A stretch of DNA of 64,000 nucleotides from Sphingomonas sp. (GCF_019635455.1 NZ_JAHBZJ010000001.1:124001-188000); one strand, 5' to 3'; positions 1-8,789 are shown, numbered from the stretch's first letter. Notes: generated by a model not told the origin, from the letters alone. Made by a program: numbers and translations.

Positions 1-246
1 ACGCAGCGCCTCGATCTCGGCAAAGATGCTGCGGATGCGGGTGCGGATATCCGAATCCGACGACGCCTCGGCGCGGGCGGCGATCGCAGGCTCGGCCTTC
101 GCTTCGGCCGCCGGGGTCGCCGTCGCGCCGGTCAGCGCCGACAGGTCCTGCGCCGATGCCGGTCCCGCGAGCGCGAGAAGCATCGCAACGCACGCGGCCC
201 ACAGCCCCGTCAGCGCGGCCCGATCGATCCGAACGCCTTCGAACAT
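1..246 (-). CDS. MscS-type channel, N-terminal fragment (cut by window edge)
   Basis: Reading the minus strand from the ATG at 244-246 gives 82 open codons that run off the window, so this is the N-terminus of a longer gene. Residues 10-33 form a Sec signal peptide (hydrophobic core ending in GPASAQ). After a short Ala/Glu spacer comes a helix containing RTRIRSIFAEIEAL. That type of segment begins a BON-like domain in a group of alphaproteobacterial mechanosensitive channel proteins, but the channel core lies outside the window. The family assignment is therefore an inference from the N-terminus only. It is divergent from rplK, with a 292-base region between. Confidence 0.5.
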   Translation of the reverse strand, partial: MFEGVRIDRAALTGLWAACVAMLLALAGPASAQDLSALTGATATPAAEAKAEPAIAARAEASSDSDIRTRIRSIFAEIEALR

Positions 247-380
247 CCGGACGACCTATGCCATGATTTGCGCGCGGAACCCAGCGGCAGGCCCGACATG
301 GCCGAAGGCAGGGCAGCACGCGGCAGCGGTTATCGGCGAATTCGGCCCATGGAGGCATTCGTCCGCGCCCATTTCCCGCG

Positions 381-409
381 TTGCAATTCGGGCCGCTTCG
401 CGCTAGGGG
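381..409 (+). promoter_or_regulatory. Putative promoter of rplK-rplA
   Basis: TTGCAA at 381-386 and TAGGGG at 404-409 are separated by 17 bases. The same TTGC-N17-TAGG layout recurs before the TonB receptor at 22823-22851. It lies about 125 bases upstream of rplK in the divergent region 247-538, where I see no other gene. This is the expected place because no secE/nusG precedes rplK here. Confidence 0.45.
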
Positions 410-538
410 GCCGCCCTTCCAGCGCGACAGCATTGGATCCGCCGCGGGAGCCTCCGGTATCGATCGGGGGCGTTTGAACCGCTTAACTTGAACCGGGCGC
501 GGGCGTTTGCCGCCGCGTCCAGCGACAGAGTGAGAGAC

Positions 539-970
539 ATGGCCAAGAAAATTACCGGCTATATCAAGCTCCAGGTGCCTGCCGGCGCCGCCAACCCCTC
601 GCCGCCGATCGGTCCGGCGCTGGGCCAGCGTGGCGTGAACATCATGGAGTTCTGCAAGGCGTTCAACGCCGCCACCGACGGTCAGGAAAAGGGTACGCCC
701 CTCCCCACCATCATCACCGTCTATGCCGACCGCAGCTTCTCGTTCGAGACGAAGCAGCCGCCGGCCACCTACCTGATCAAGAAGGCCGCGAACCTGAAAT
801 CGGGTTCGAAGGAGCCGGGCAAGGTTTCCGCCGGAAAGATCAAGCGTTCGCAGCTCGCCGAGATCGCGACCGCGAAGATGAAGGATCTGAACGCCAACGA
901 TATCGACGCGGCGACCCGCATCATCGAAGGCTCCGCCCGCGCGATGGGCCTCGAAGTGGTGGAGGGCTGA
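539..970 (+). CDS. rplK: 50S ribosomal protein L11
   Basis: L11 is 143 residues here, the usual length. It binds 23S rRNA in the GTPase-associated centre with L10 and L7/L12. The N-terminal proline-rich segment ([19 protein letters not shown]) and the rRNA-binding C-terminal half ([16 protein letters not shown], then [10 protein letters not shown]) are both intact. I chose the ATG at 539 over the longer open frame beginning at 488, because [10 protein letters not shown] is the family N-terminus and a purine-rich site (agagtgagag) sits just upstream. rplA follows four bases after the stop, so the two are co-transcribed. Confidence 0.97.
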   Translation: MAKKITGYIKLQVPAGAANPSPPIGPALGQRGVNIMEFCKAFNAATDGQEKGTPLPTIITVYADRSFSFETKQPPATYLIKKAANLKSGSKEPGKVSAGKIKRSQLAEIATAKMKDLNANDIDAATRIIEGSARAMGLEVVEG

Positions 971-974
971 ACCG

Positions 975-1673
975 ATGGCCAAGCTGAGCAAGAAGCAGAA
1001 GTCGCAGGCCGACAGCGTCGATCGCGAGAAGCTGTATTCGGTCGAGGAAGCGATCGCGCTGGCAAAGGCGAACGCCACCGCCAAGTTCGACGAAACGATC
1101 GAGGTCGCGCTGAACCTGGGTGTCGATCCGCGTCACGCCGACCAGATGGTCCGCGGCGTGGTGACGCTGCCCAAGGGGACCGGCAAGACCGTGCGCGTCG
1201 GCGTGTTCGCCAAGGGCGCCAAGGCCGATGAGGCCAAGGAAGCGGGCGCGGACGTGGTCGGCGCCGAAGACCTGCTGGAGATCGTGCAGGGCGGCAAGAT
1301 CGAGTTCGATCGCTGCATCGCGACCCCGGACATGATGGGTCTGGTCGGCCGTCTGGGCAAGGTGCTGGGTCCCAAGGGCCTGATGCCGAACCCGAAGCTG
1401 GGTACCGTGACGATGAACGTCGCCGAAGCCGTGAAGGCGGCGAAGGGCGGCCAGGTCGAATATCGCGTCGAAAAGGCCGGCATCATTCATTCGGGCATCG
1501 GCAAGGCGTCGTTCCCGGCCGAGGACCTGCGCGCCAATTTCGATGCGCTGGTCGATGCGGTGGTCAAGGCCAAGCCGTCGGGCGCCAAGGGCAAGTATCT
1601 GCGCAAGGCCGCGGTCTCGTCCTCGATGGGTCCGGGCGTGAAGATCGACGTCGCGGACGTATCGGCAGCGTAA
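975..1673 (+). CDS. rplA: 50S ribosomal protein L1
   Basis: The 232-residue L1 protein forms the mobile stalk at the ribosomal E site and in many bacteria represses its own operon by binding the mRNA. The signature around residues 120-145 ([20 protein letters not shown]) is complete, as is the N-terminal MAKLSKKQK start. It is second in a two-gene unit with rplK and is followed directly by a hairpin terminator. L10 therefore does not follow L1 immediately as it does in enteric bacteria. Confidence 0.97.
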   Translation: MAKLSKKQKSQADSVDREKLYSVEEAIALAKANATAKFDETIEVALNLGVDPRHADQMVRGVVTLPKGTGKTVRVGVFAKGAKADEAKEAGADVVGAEDLLEIVQGGKIEFDRCIATPDMMGLVGRLGKVLGPKGLMPNPKLGTVTMNVAEAVKAAKGGQVEYRVEKAGIIHSGIGKASFPAEDLRANFDALVDAVVKAKPSGAKGKYLRKAAVSSSMGPGVKIDVADVSAA

Positions 1674-1701
1674 ACGCGCGCCACGCGATGACATGAAAAA
1701 G

Positions 1702-1740
1702 GAGGGGGGCCGGGAGCGATCCTGGTCCCCCTCACTCGTT
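1702..1740 (+). terminator. Intrinsic terminator after rplA
   Basis: Arms 1702-1715 and 1720-1733 pair over 14 positions (two G-U), with a GCGA loop, followed by a short T-rich stretch ending at 1740. This would end the rplK-rplA transcript about 30 bases after the L1 stop. Confidence 0.75.
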
Positions 1741-1863
1741 TAATCGAGCCGGTTCCCGCCCGTTCCCCGGCCCGGCCGCCACGGGATGCCGGCCCCGGGC
1801 GACCGGACGAGGGAACGGCACGAACAGCCTCCGCGCAAGCGGACCGAACAAAGACGGATGCAC

Positions 1864-3570
1864 ATGCCTTTCCCCGGAATTCCCGATCACCTGTCCGACG
1901 CCCTGACCGCGCGCGGATATGAGGCGTTGACCCCCGTGCAGGCGGCGGTGGTCGAGGACGACGCGCGCGGGCGCGACCTGCTCGTTTCGGCGCAGACCGG
2001 ATCGGGCAAGACCGTCGCGTTCGGTATCGCGATCGCCGACGAGTTGCTGGAAGATGGCGCCCTGCCCGCCCCCGGCCTGCCGACGGCGCTGGCGATCGCG
2101 CCGACCCGCGAACTGGCGTTGCAGGTGGCCAAGGAACTGGGCTGGCTCTACGCGGCGGCCGGAGCGCGGATCGCGACCTGTGTGGGCGGCATGGATGCGT
2201 CGCGCGAGCGGCGGGCGCTGTCGCACGGGGTGCATATCGTGGTCGGCACGCCGGGCCGGCTTCGCGACCATCTGGAGCGCGGCGCGCTGGACCTGTCCGC
2301 CGTGCGCGCGGTGGTGCTGGACGAAGCCGACGAGATGCTCGACATGGGCTTTCGCGAAGAACTTGAGGCGCTGCTCGACGCGACGCCGGAGGATCGCCGC
2401 ACGCTGCTGTTCAGCGCGACGATGCCCAAGCCGATCGTGGCGCTGGCCCGCCGCTATCAGCGCGACGCGCACCGTATCTCGACCGTGGGTGAGGATCGCG
2501 GCCATGGCGATATCAGCTATCAGGCGATCGCCGTCGCGCCGGCGGATATCGAACATGCGGTTATCAACCTGTTGCGCTATCACGAGGCGGAGACGGCGAT
2601 CCTGTTCTGTGCGACGCGGGACAATGTGCGCCACCTCCACGCCAATCTGGTCGAGCGGGGCTTTGCGGCGGTGGCGCTGTCCGGCGAGCATAGCCAGAGC
2701 GAGCGCAACCACGCGCTTCAGGCGCTGCGCGATCGCCGCGCGCGGGTGTGCGTGGCGACCGATGTCGCGGCGCGCGGGATCGACCTGCCGACGCTGAGCC
2801 TGGTCATCCATGTCGAACTGCCGCGCGATGCCGAGACGTTGCAGCACCGGTCCGGCCGGACCGGGCGCGCGGGGAAGAAGGGAACGGCGGTGCTGATCGT
2901 CCCCTATCCGCGTCGCCGCCGGGTCGAGATGACGCTGAAACAGGCGCGGATCGCGGCCGAGTGGCTGCCGGTTCCGGGTGTCGAGGACATTCGGGCGAAG
3001 GATCGCGAACGGCTGATCGACCGGATCACCGCGCTGGTCGAGGTGGAGGAGGACGACCGCGCCCTCGCCGCCGAGTTGATGACGCGAATGTCGCCCGAGG
3101 AGATCGCGCAGGCGCTGGTCCGCGCGCACCGCGCCGCCCTGCCTGCGCCCGAGGAACTGGTCGATCGCGGCCCCACCGATCAACGCGGACCGGTTCATCG
3201 CCCGGGATTCGACGATGTCGTCTGGTTCGCGATGAATGTCGGCCGGCGACAGAATGCCGACCCGCGCTGGATCCTGCCGCTGATCTGTCGTCGCGGCCAT
3301 GTGACCAAGAGCGAGATCGGCGCGATCCGCATCGGCGCGGGCGAAACCCGGTTCCAGGTGCCGCGCGCGCTGGCCGACCGGTTCATGAAGGCGGTCGCCA
3401 AGTCGGCGGAGGGCGATGACGATGTGCTGATCCAGCCGGCCGAAGGGCCGCCGCCGCCGGGAACGCGGGGCGACCATGCGCCGCGCCACGGCAAGCCGCG
3501 CGACCACAGCCGGCCGATGCACCGCGCGCGCCCCGCAAAGCCGCACCGGGGCAAGCCGGGGAAGAAGTGA
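1864..3570 (+). CDS. DEAD-box RNA helicase with DbpA-type RNA-binding tail
   Basis: This is an ATP-dependent RNA helicase of 568 residues. Motif I (AQTGSGKT, 43-50), Ia (PTRELA), II (DEAD, 153-156), III (SAT), V (ATDVAARGID) and VI (HRSGRTGRAG) are all present. A C-terminal region (DVVWFAMNVGRR, later LICRRGHVTKSEIG and VPRALADRFM) looks like the DbpA/CsdA RNA-binding domain, which guides such helicases to 23S rRNA. A Pro/His/Arg-rich tail follows. A ribosome-assembly role is inferred from this and from its place between L1 and L10. In-frame ATGs at 1858 and 1864 are both possible starts, and neither has a strong Shine-Dalgarno. The frame stays open back to 1786. Confidence 0.9.
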   Translation: MPFPGIPDHLSDALTARGYEALTPVQAAVVEDDARGRDLLVSAQTGSGKTVAFGIAIADELLEDGALPAPGLPTALAIAPTRELALQVAKELGWLYAAAGARIATCVGGMDASRERRALSHGVHIVVGTPGRLRDHLERGALDLSAVRAVVLDEADEMLDMGFREELEALLDATPEDRRTLLFSATMPKPIVALARRYQRDAHRISTVGEDRGHGDISYQAIAVAPADIEHAVINLLRYHEAETAILFCATRDNVRHLHANLVERGFAAVALSGEHSQSERNHALQALRDRRARVCVATDVAARGIDLPTLSLVIHVELPRDAETLQHRSGRTGRAGKKGTAVLIVPYPRRRRVEMTLKQARIAAEWLPVPGVEDIRAKDRERLIDRITALVEVEEDDRALAAELMTRMSPEEIAQALVRAHRAALPAPEELVDRGPTDQRGPVHRPGFDDVVWFAMNVGRRQNADPRWILPLICRRGHVTKSEIGAIRIGAGETRFQVPRALADRFMKAVAKSAEGDDDVLIQPAEGPPPPGTRGDHAPRHGKPRDHSRPMHRARPAKPHRGKPGKK

Positions 3571-3667
3571 GTCCGATCACGGACATCGTCGCCCCGGAGC
3601 CGCTCGCCTGGCCAGCGCATGTTGCGCCAGGGACCGCGCAACACGTCCGGAAGGACGGGGCGGGTTG

Positions 3668-4126
3668 GTGAGCGGGGTTCGCATCCTGGTCGATGCCGAT
3701 GCCTGTCCGGTCAAGGACGAGGTGTACAAGGTGGCGTGGCGGCGGGCGGTGCCGGTAGTCATCGTCGCCAACAGCCATATCCGCATCCCGGACCATCCGC
3801 TGATCGCGCGCGAGATCGTATCGGACCGGTTCGACGCCGCGGACGACTGGATCGCGGAGCGGGCCGACGCCCGCTGCGTGGTGGTGACCGCCGACATCCT
3901 CCTCGCCGACCGCTGCCTGAAAGCCGGGGCGAGCGTGATCGCCCCCAACGGCAAGCCCTTCACGCACGCATCGATCGGATCGGCGATCGCGACGCGGGCG
4001 ATCATGGCCGACCTGCGCGCGGGCGGCGATCAGATCGGCGGGCCGCCGCCGTTCCGCAAGGAGGATCGGTCGCGGTTCCTGTCGGCGCTGGACGAGGCAC
4101 TGGTCCGGCTCGCGCGATCGCGATAG
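3668..4126 (+). CDS. YaiI/YqxD (UPF0178) family protein
   Basis: This 152-residue protein matches the UPF0178 family in length and motifs. It begins with an acidic, metal-site-like motif (ILVDADACPVKDEV) and continues with VVTADILLADRC and the conserved APNGKPFTHASIG. The fold is PIN/NYN-nuclease-like, but the biochemical role is not established. I chose the GTG at 3668 because it places the conserved DADACPVK near the N-terminus. It lies about 100 bases after the helicase on the same strand. Confidence 0.85.
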   Translation: MSGVRILVDADACPVKDEVYKVAWRRAVPVVIVANSHIRIPDHPLIAREIVSDRFDAADDWIAERADARCVVVTADILLADRCLKAGASVIAPNGKPFTHASIGSAIATRAIMADLRAGGDQIGGPPPFRKEDRSRFLSALDEALVRLARSR

Positions 4127-4201
4127 CGGTGCGTGGGCGGGTGACTTTCGCGCGTTCGCCGCCTATCATCGCCACGACTGCTGACGGGAGTTCTGTTTTC
4201 G

Positions 4202-5698
4202 ATGTTCGCACGTTCCGGGCCGCCGATGGTCGCGGCCTTGCTTGGCCTGACCCTTTCCGCGAGCGCACTGGCGCAACAGGCGCCGGCACCCGTCCCTTCC
4301 CCCACAGCCACGCCCGCCGCGCAACAGCCGGGCGCGCCGGTGACCTTTGCCCCACAGATCGCGCCGATCGAACTGCCATTGCCGACGCTGACCAGCGAAC
4401 AGGCGGCGCAGCTGCGCCAGCTGATCGCGCAGGGACGGATCGCGCAGGGGCTTCGCTATTCGAGCGTCGAGGCGGAAAAGCTGCCCGCCGACGACACCGC
4501 GCTGGTCAGGACCGCGCTGGACTATGCCCGCGCGCTGCATATCGGGCGGCTCGATCCGTCGGACTTTCAGGAGGACTGGGCGCTGCGCCCCGCCGCCTGG
4601 GACCCGCTGCCCGGGTTCAGCAAGGCGGTGGCGGAAAACCGCATCGCCCAGTGGTTCGCCAACCTGACCCCGCCCTATGCGGGCTATGAAACGCTGCGCC
4701 AGGGCCTGGCTCGCTATCGCCTGATCGCCGCCGCCGGCGGGTGGAGCACGCTGGCCGCCGGTCCCGACCTGTCGGTCGGATCGAGCGGCGCGCGCGTCGC
4801 CGCGCTGCGCAAGCGGCTGGCGGTGGAGGACGACACCACCCCCGCCGGCGGCGACAGTTTCGACGCCGCGCTGAAGGAAGCGGTGGTGCGGGCGCAGCGG
4901 CGCTATGGCCTGGCCCCGACCGGCGTCGTGTCAAAGGGGACGCTGGCCGCGCTCAACGTGCCGGTCGAGCAGCGGGTCCGCCAGATCATGGCCAATATGG
5001 AACGCTGGCGCTGGATGCCGCAGACGATGCCGACCGACCGTATCCAGGTGAATATCGCCGCCGCGCAGGTCGCGGTGTTCGAAGGCGACACGCCGGTCAT
5101 GTCGATGCGCGGCGTCACCGGGCGGCCGGGCGGCGGCGAGACGCCGATGCTGTCGTCGATGATCCATTCGGTGGTGCTGAACCCGCCGTGGAACGTGCCG
5201 GCCGGCATCGCCCAGCGCGAGCTGTTTCCCAAGGGCGCCGCCTATCTGGCGGCCAACGGGTTCAAGGTGATCGGCACCGGTCCTGGCCGCCGGTTGCAGC
5301 AACAGCCGTCGCATTCGGCGCTGGGCAAGTACAAGTTCGATTTCGCCAACCCGTTCGCCGTCTATCTGCACGACACGCCGAGCAAGGGGACGTTCAGCCG
5401 CTATGACCGGCTGGCCAGCCATGGCTGCATCCGGCTGGAGCGGCCGGGCGATCTGGCGCGCCTGTTGCTGGAGGGCAGCGCGCAATGGACGCCGGAAGCG
5501 ATCGACGCCGCGATCGCCAAGGGCGATACGGTGCGCGCCGACCTGCCGAGCGACGTCGCCGTCTATCTGCTCTACTGGACCGCCTATGGCAGCAGCAGCG
5601 GCGCGATGAACTTCCGCGACGATCCCTATGGCTGGGACAAGACGCTCGCGACCAAGATCGAGAACCGCTCGGCCGCCCAGGCGGTCGCCGCACGCTGA
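4202..5698 (+). CDS. L,D-transpeptidase, YcbB/LdtD type
   Basis: A periplasmic enzyme that forms 3-3 peptidoglycan cross-links. Residues 1-24 are a Sec signal peptide (hydrophobic core, then ASALAQ). An alpha-helical scaffold follows. Near residue 200 is a peptidoglycan-binding domain (VGSSGARVAALRKRL ... GLAPTGVVSKGTLAALN). The C-terminal YkuD catalytic domain has SHGCIRL, with catalytic Cys409 and His407. The 498-residue length and the presence of all three parts fit YcbB rather than the short ErfK/YbiS enzymes. The next gene, a small lipoprotein, starts about 20 bases later and probably shares the transcript. Confidence 0.92.
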   Translation: MFARSGPPMVAALLGLTLSASALAQQAPAPVPSPTATPAAQQPGAPVTFAPQIAPIELPLPTLTSEQAAQLRQLIAQGRIAQGLRYSSVEAEKLPADDTALVRTALDYARALHIGRLDPSDFQEDWALRPAAWDPLPGFSKAVAENRIAQWFANLTPPYAGYETLRQGLARYRLIAAAGGWSTLAAGPDLSVGSSGARVAALRKRLAVEDDTTPAGGDSFDAALKEAVVRAQRRYGLAPTGVVSKGTLAALNVPVEQRVRQIMANMERWRWMPQTMPTDRIQVNIAAAQVAVFEGDTPVMSMRGVTGRPGGGETPMLSSMIHSVVLNPPWNVPAGIAQRELFPKGAAYLAANGFKVIGTGPGRRLQQQPSHSALGKYKFDFANPFAVYLHDTPSKGTFSRYDRLASHGCIRLERPGDLARLLLEGSAQWTPEAIDAAIAKGDTVRADLPSDVAVYLLYWTAYGSSSGAMNFRDDPYGWDKTLATKIENRSAAQAVAAR

Positions 5699-5719
5699 CG
5701 CATGAACAGGGAGATTCAG

Positions 5720-6034
5720 ATGAACCGTATCGCCGCCACCGTGACGATTGCCGCCGCACTCGCCCTGTCCGCCTGCTCGGGCGCGTCCAAGCCGGAGGAG
5801 CCGGCGGTGAACGAAATGGACAATGTCACCGTCATCGACGAGACGCCGAGCGAGAATATCGTCGAGCCGGAACCGACGCCGAGCGCCACCCCGACGCCGA
5901 CGGCAGCCGCGACCCCGGTCGCCGACCTGCGCCAGCCCGAGCAGCAGGTTCAGGACGATGCGGAAGCGGTGGGCATGACCGCGCGCCTGCCCCGCGACCA
6001 GCCGGCGGGGAACACCACCGTTCCGGCGAACTGA
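5720..6034 (+). CDS. Small lipoprotein, unknown function
   Basis: A 104-residue protein with a lipoprotein signal peptide (MNRIAATVTIAAALALSAC; lipid-attachment Cys19). The mature part is acidic and Pro/Thr-rich (PEPTPSATPTPTAAATP) and looks disordered. I recognise no domain. I chose the ATG at 5720 over the one at 5702 because GGGAGA lies seven bases upstream and the lipobox then sits at the normal distance. It directly follows the L,D-transpeptidase gene, so a cell-wall-associated role is possible but unproven. Confidence 0.7.
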   Translation: MNRIAATVTIAAALALSACSGASKPEEPAVNEMDNVTVIDETPSENIVEPEPTPSATPTPTAAATPVADLRQPEQQVQDDAEAVGMTARLPRDQPAGNTTVPAN

Positions 6035-6045
6035 CCCCGCCGGAC

Positions 6046-6073
6046 TTGACTTGGGCGCGCCAGCCGCTATTGG
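6046..6073 (+). promoter_or_regulatory. Putative promoter of rplJ-rplL
   Basis: TTGACT (6046-6051), a 16-base spacer and TATTGG (6068-6073) lie just after the lipoprotein stop. The spacer and the downstream flank each carry GGCGCGCC, giving an inverted repeat around the -10. Transcription would begin about 255 bases before rplJ, leaving a long leader. Confidence 0.45.
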
Positions 6074-6337
6074 CGCGCCTTCGCTCTGCCGGGTGACTGG
6101 CGGGCGTACCGTCCGAGACAGTGGGTGCCGCGGGTTCGCCGTGGCTTAATTTCCCGCCAAGACGGGGACAGAGATTTTACCGGCCGGCTTCCGTGCGATG
6201 GAGCGACCGGGTCAGCCCGCCGGAGCATTCCGGCCCTGACGATCATGCCCCTCGGACGAGGGGGCCGGGCATCCGCCCGACCTCCGGCGTAACCGGCTCC
6301 AGTCCCTTTCGGGCTGGGGTATTTTGAGGAGACCGGC
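6074..6337 (+). promoter_or_regulatory. L10 leader: structured 5' UTR of rplJ
   Basis: No gene is visible in this stretch of more than 260 bases. It holds several potential stems: CCCCTC/GAGGGG at 6248-6253 and 6258-6263, which competes with ATGCCC/GGGCAT at 6245-6250 and 6267-6272, and CCAG-CCC/GGG-CTGG at 6299-6317 just before the ribosome-binding site gaggag. L10 bound to L7/L12 is known to repress rplJ translation through such a leader in many bacteria. The competing stems fit that scheme, but I have not matched them to the consensus L10 leader model. Confidence 0.5.
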
Positions 6338-6853
6338 ATGGATCGTGCTCAGAAGACCGAAGCCGTTGCCGAGCTGAACCGCACCTTTGGCGAGGTGGGC
6401 GTGGTGGTGATCACCCGCAACCTCGGGATGACCGTCAAGCAATCGACGGACCTCCGCAACAAGATGCGCGACGCCGGTGCGAGCTACAAGGTCGCGAAGA
6501 ACCGCCTTGCCAAGATCGCGATCGACGGCACCGATTATTCGGTGCTCGCGGACCTGCTGACGGGTCCGACGGCGCTTTCCACCTCGATCGACCCCGTCGC
6601 TGCGGCGAAGGCGGTCGTCGATTTCGCGAAGACCAACGACAAGATCGAGATCGTTGGCGGCGCGATGGGATCGCAGCTGCTCGACGCGGAAGGCGTGAAG
6701 GCGCTCGCATCGCTTCCGTCGCTCGACGAACTGCGTGGCAAGATCGTTGGCCTTATCGTCGCCCCGGCGACGAAGCTGGCGACCGTCACCCAGGCCCCGG
6801 CGGCGCAGCTTGCGCGCGTGTTCGGCGCCTATGGCGCCAAGGAAGCCGCATAA
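6338..6853 (+). CDS. rplJ: 50S ribosomal protein L10
   Basis: L10 (171 residues) anchors the L7/L12 dimers to the ribosome and, complexed with them, represses its own mRNA. The N-terminal rRNA-binding domain begins MDRAQKTEAVAELN, and the conserved LRNKMRDAGASYKVAKNRL is near residues 35-55. The C-terminal helix that binds L7/L12 is Ala-rich and complete. A strong Shine-Dalgarno (gaggag) lies eight bases upstream. rplL follows after 48 bases. Confidence 0.97.
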   Translation: MDRAQKTEAVAELNRTFGEVGVVVITRNLGMTVKQSTDLRNKMRDAGASYKVAKNRLAKIAIDGTDYSVLADLLTGPTALSTSIDPVAAAKAVVDFAKTNDKIEIVGGAMGSQLLDAEGVKALASLPSLDELRGKIVGLIVAPATKLATVTQAPAAQLARVFGAYGAKEAA

Positions 6854-6901
6854 GGCTTTCGACCGACTTTTTTCGAACCAATCTGACTGAAGGAATTATA
6901 C

Positions 6902-7285
6902 ATGGCTGACCTGAACGCGCTTGTTGACCAGCTTTCCGAACTGACCGTCCTCGAAGCCGCCGAGCTTTCGAAGCTCCTCGAAGAGAAGTGGGGCGTTTCG
7001 GCCGCCGCTGCCGTCGCCGTTGCCGGCCCCGCCGCCGGTGGTGCGGGCGCCGGTGCGCCGGCCGCCGAAGAGAAGACCGAGTTCGACGTGATCCTGAGCG
7101 GCGACGGTGGCAAGAAGATCAACGTCATCAAGGAAGTCCGCGCCATCACCCAGCTGGGCCTGACCGAAGCCAAGGCGCTCGTCGAAGGCGCGCCGAAGCC
7201 GGTGAAGGAAGGCGTGTCGAAGGACGAAGCCGAGAAGCTGAAGAAGCAGCTCGAGGAAGCCGGCGCGACCGTCGAGATCAAGTGA
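6902..7285 (+). CDS. rplL: 50S ribosomal protein L7/L12
   Basis: The stalk protein that recruits translational GTPases, 127 residues long. It has the N-terminal dimerisation helices ([20 protein letters not shown]), a flexible Ala/Gly-rich hinge around residues 38-55, and the C-terminal GTPase-contact domain ([16 protein letters not shown] ... [20 protein letters not shown]). The Shine-Dalgarno gaagga precedes the ATG. It is the last gene of the rplJ-rplL unit and is followed by a strong terminator. Confidence 0.98.
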   Translation: MADLNALVDQLSELTVLEAAELSKLLEEKWGVSAAAAVAVAGPAAGGAGAGAPAAEEKTEFDVILSGDGGKKINVIKEVRAITQLGLTEAKALVEGAPKPVKEGVSKDEAEKLKKQLEEAGATVEIK

Positions 7286-7370
7286 GCCGAGGCGCCCGTT
7301 TCGGGCGCATCGGACTTGTCCCGGCGCGGTCCGGGATCTCGTGCGGCAGGCGATAGGCTTGCGAATGAAG

Positions 7371-7404
7371 GGGGCGGTCCGGAAACGGGCCGCCCCTTTT
7401 CGTT
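7371..7404 (+). terminator. Intrinsic terminator after rplL
   Basis: An 11-bp stem (7371-7381 with 7386-7396, one G-U) with a GAAA tetraloop is followed by TTTTCGTT. It ends the rplJ-rplL transcript about 85 bases after the stop and abuts the stop codon of the opposing small gene at 7405. It may therefore serve both directions. Confidence 0.85.
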
Positions 7405-7554
7405 TCAGCCGAGATACCACCAGAAAGCGATTGCGACGGCCGCGATGGGGACGACGACGACCAACAGGATCGCGGCAAGATATGCGACGGCTCTTCCGCA
7501 ACGATCCTCGACCCACTCGACATAGGGTTCGAGATCTTGCGGGAGGATGGTCAT
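7405..7554 (-). CDS. Small single-pass membrane protein (49 aa)
   Basis: This short reading frame encodes 49 residues. After an acidic N-terminus (MTILPQDLEPYVEWVEDRCG) comes one hydrophobic helix (AYLAAILLVVVVPIAAVAIA) and a short aromatic end (FWWYLG). Its ATG directly abuts the TAG of the upstream gene (TAG at 7555-7557, ATG at 7552-7554), a layout that suggests translation by reinitiation. I recognise no family. The tight coupling is the main argument that it is real and acts with the two paralogous envelope proteins upstream. Confidence 0.6.
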   Translation of the reverse strand: MTILPQDLEPYVEWVEDRCGRAVAYLAAILLVVVVPIAAVAIAFWWYLG

Positions 7555-8715
7555 CTAGGCGCTCGGAACCTTCGTCGCATAGCGTTTCGCGGCGAGGCGG
7601 CCAAAGCCCTCCCCTGCCCGTTCAACCCAGAGCGGGCCGAGGCGGTCGCCGCCCTGGGCCGGTGCGGTGCCGATCATGAACGCGTCGCGCAGCGTCTTGA
7701 TCGACAGCCCCGCATACCAGCGCAGCGCGACCGGGACGATCGGCACGAACATCTGCTTTCCCTGCATCATCACCGCCTGCATCTGATCGGCGGGCAGGCT
7801 GACCTGGCCATTGAGCATATGCACATTGCCGGCCGCGATGCTGAACGGCTCCGACCCCGGCGCCATGCGCGCGGCGGCCTGAAAGGCCTCGATCTGGGCA
7901 TCCTGTTGCGGGTTCGCGCCGAACAGGGTGAGCGTCGCACGGATATTGTCGGCGGACTCGGGTCCCCGATTCTGGATGAACAGCTCGAAATCGAGCACCA
8001 CCATCCCGTCGCGGATCGCCGCGCGCAGCGGGCGCAGTTCGGTCACCAGCGGCCCGGGAGGCGCGGCCACCTGGGCGGCGGGCGCGCGGGGCGGCGATGC
8101 GGCAGGCGCCGGGCGCGCGAGCGGCGGAGGGCCGGGCGACGGTGCCGACGTCGCGACCGGCTGCGGATCGGGTGCGGCATCGGCCTCCGCCGCGCGGCGA
8201 CGACGGCCGAGCAGCCAACCCGCCCCGCCCCCGACGACCAGCAGGCCCAGCGCGCCCAGGAGCGGCCACAGCCAGCCGGGCGCCTGGATTCCCGCACCCG
8301 GCGCGGCGGTGATCGCCGGGGTCAGTTCGGTCTGAACTGGCGAAGGCGATTCAGGCGCGGAGGACGGCGTGAACCGCGTCACCGGCAGGGATGCGGTGGG
8401 TTCGGGCGTCACGACCGGCGACGGTGACCCTGTCGGGCGTGAAGCGGATACGGCACGCGGCGATGGCGTGGGGACCGGCGCGCGGGGCGTCGCGGCAGGC
8501 GACGGACGCGCGGCGGGCGCCGGCGACGGAGCGGGCGTTGGCGTTGGCGTCGGGGCCGGCGCGGGAGTCGGCGTCGCGCCCTTTGGTTGCAGGTCGAACC
8601 CCTGAAGCGGCGGCGTGATGATGACGGGGCGCTGGCCATTCTGCCCGAAGCCGGGAGCGGCGGCGAGCAGAAGAGGGATCAGCGCAACGCCGGCGCGGTA
8701 TCGAAACGCAGTCAC
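7555..8715 (-). CDS. Envelope protein with Pro-rich linker, one TM helix and beta-rich C-domain
   Basis: Function unknown. If started at the GTG at 8715 it is 386 residues. It has a signal peptide (YRAGVALIPLLLAAAPGFGQ), a long low-complexity Pro/Ala/Thr region, one TM helix (LWPLLGALGLLVVGGGAGWL) followed by GRRRRAA, and a globular C-terminal domain containing VVLDFELFIQNRGPESADNI. The basic run after the helix suggests that the C-domain faces the cytoplasm. The C-domain is homologous to that of the next gene upstream, as seen in corresponding segments such as MRPMRAGTNRDG / LRPLRAAIRDG and FVPVLIA / FVPIVPV. The frame is open upstream to 8829, but only the GTG start gives a signal peptide at the N-terminus. 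Confidence 0.65.
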   Translation of the reverse strand: MTAFRYRAGVALIPLLLAAAPGFGQNGQRPVIITPPLQGFDLQPKGATPTPAPAPTPTPTPAPSPAPAARPSPAATPRAPVPTPSPRAVSASRPTGSPSPVVTPEPTASLPVTRFTPSSAPESPSPVQTELTPAITAAPGAGIQAPGWLWPLLGALGLLVVGGGAGWLLGRRRRAAEADAAPDPQPVATSAPSPGPPPLARPAPAASPPRAPAAQVAAPPGPLVTELRPLRAAIRDGMVVLDFELFIQNRGPESADNIRATLTLFGANPQQDAQIEAFQAAARMAPGSEPFSIAAGNVHMLNGQVSLPADQMQAVMMQGKQMFVPIVPVALRWYAGLSIKTLRDAFMIGTAPAQGGDRLGPLWVERAGEGFGRLAAKRYATKVPSA

Positions 8716-8789
8716 GGCGCGCCCGTTAGCATGTTGTAGCGCCCATGCCGCATCAAAAATTCCGTCCGGTTCACGGGCAACATGCCGAA

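Noticed and set aside
488..538. An N-terminal extension of L11 starting at 488
   Set aside because: The extra 17 residues are unlike any L11, and a ribosome-binding site precedes the ATG at 539.
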